This document shows, in pieces, positions 63,913 to 64,000 of a stretch of DNA of 64,000 nucleotides. This DNA comes from Actinoplanes lobatus (lineage in GTDB: Bacteria; Actinomycetota; Actinomycetes; Mycobacteriales; Micromonosporaceae). The stretch spans positions 129,001 through 193,000 of the forward strand of contig NZ_JACHNC010000001.1 of NCBI RefSeq assembly GCF_014205215.1, in the 5' to 3' direction. How positions within the stretch are numbered: position 1 is the stretch's first letter; each line of letters starts with the position of its first letter. The translations under genes and the position numbers were made by a program. Below the pieces are notes generated by a model, which was given only the letters and a program-made list of their open reading frames with translations, was not told where the DNA came from and did not search any database.

Positions 63913-64000
63913 CTACAGGAAGCGGCCGGGCGCGGCGATCAGTTCCCGCAGGTACGGGTTCGACGCGCGCTCACGGCCGATGGTGGTGGCCGGTCCGTGG
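63913..64000 (-). CDS. MBL-fold metallo-hydrolase (glyoxalase II-like), partial C-terminus
   Basis: Only the last 28-29 codons are inside the window, ending with TAG. They read HGPATTIGRERASNPYLREL then I-A-A-P-G-R-F-L. The GHGP-x-T-T-I-G-x-E-R-x-x-N-P-(F/Y)-L pattern is the C-terminal signature of the glyoxalase II-like metallo-beta-lactamase proteins found upstream of hisS in actinobacteria. The metal-binding core lies outside the window. Confidence 0.75.
   Translation of the reverse strand, partial: HGPATTIGRERASNPYLRELIAAPGRFL

Overview
The window comes from a high-GC, filamentous-type actinomycete. The most likely source is Actinoplanes or a close relative in Micromonosporaceae. This rests on a BldD with the c-di-GMP signature, many GTG/TTG starts, the actinobacterial gene orders pyrR/bldD/nusB/efp/aro and ruvX/mltG/aroE plus alaS/DUF948/rarA/aspS, a WhiG/FliA-type sigma factor, and large membrane Ser/Thr kinases. 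I see no tRNA, rRNA, CRISPR array, prophage or insertion sequence. Assignments come from reading the protein and DNA sequence; no database search was run.

Layout. 1-23.4 kb is mostly conserved housekeeping, nearly all on the minus strand: the end of pyrR, then bldD (plus), nusB, efp, aroQ, aroB, a polysaccharide deacetylase on the opposite strand, aroK, aroC, aroE, two tandem mltG paralogues, ruvX, alaS, two small membrane proteins, a 1323-residue Pro/Gly-rich single-pass protein, rarA, aspS and a second disordered single-pass protein. 23.4-32 kb is accessory metabolism: a 54-bp tandem repeat, a ComB-like phosphatase, a PLP-dependent D-amino-acid lyase-like enzyme, an APH(6)-like kinase, a GH20 hexosaminidase, a regulator, an amidohydrolase and a RidA deaminase. 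32-43.5 kb holds two Ser/Thr kinases and two near-duplicate membrane acyltransferases with SGNH domains. A self-sufficient CYP102 P450 and its divergent TetR regulator lie inside the second kinase/acyltransferase copy. 43.6-48.2 kb is a complete ureABCFGD operon without ureE. 48.2-53 kb (minus) is a tightly overlapping exporter operon: two lipoproteins, a membrane-fusion protein with a peptidoglycan-binding domain, an ATPase and a MacB-like permease. 53-64 kb has a secreted SH3-like protein, a tiny LuxR-type HTH protein, a sigma-28-like factor, a kinase with an extracellular CBM2-like domain, a cyanophycin synthetase/cyanophycinase pair, an acyl-ACP desaturase, hisS and the end of an MBL-fold hydrolase gene.

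How genes work together. aroE, aroC, aroK, aroB and aroQ cover most of the shikimate pathway. The amidohydrolase, the PLP enzyme and RidA could form a route from N-acyl-D-amino acids to keto acids next to a hexosaminidase (inference). The urease and cyanophycin genes suggest nitrogen storage and scavenging. Regulatory DNA that can be read directly includes a PyrR-binding RNA loop at pyrR, a BldD box at bldD, and twin 15-bp palindromes between cyp102 and tetR.

The points most worth following up are: the duplicated kinase/acyltransferase module split by CYP102-TetR, with a gene-conversion-like 174-bp patch; the kinase with a CBM2-like ectodomain; the 11-copy LPEA minisatellite in a kinase linker; the tandem mltG pair with a duplicated ribosome-binding region; and the D-amino-acid-type catabolic cluster.
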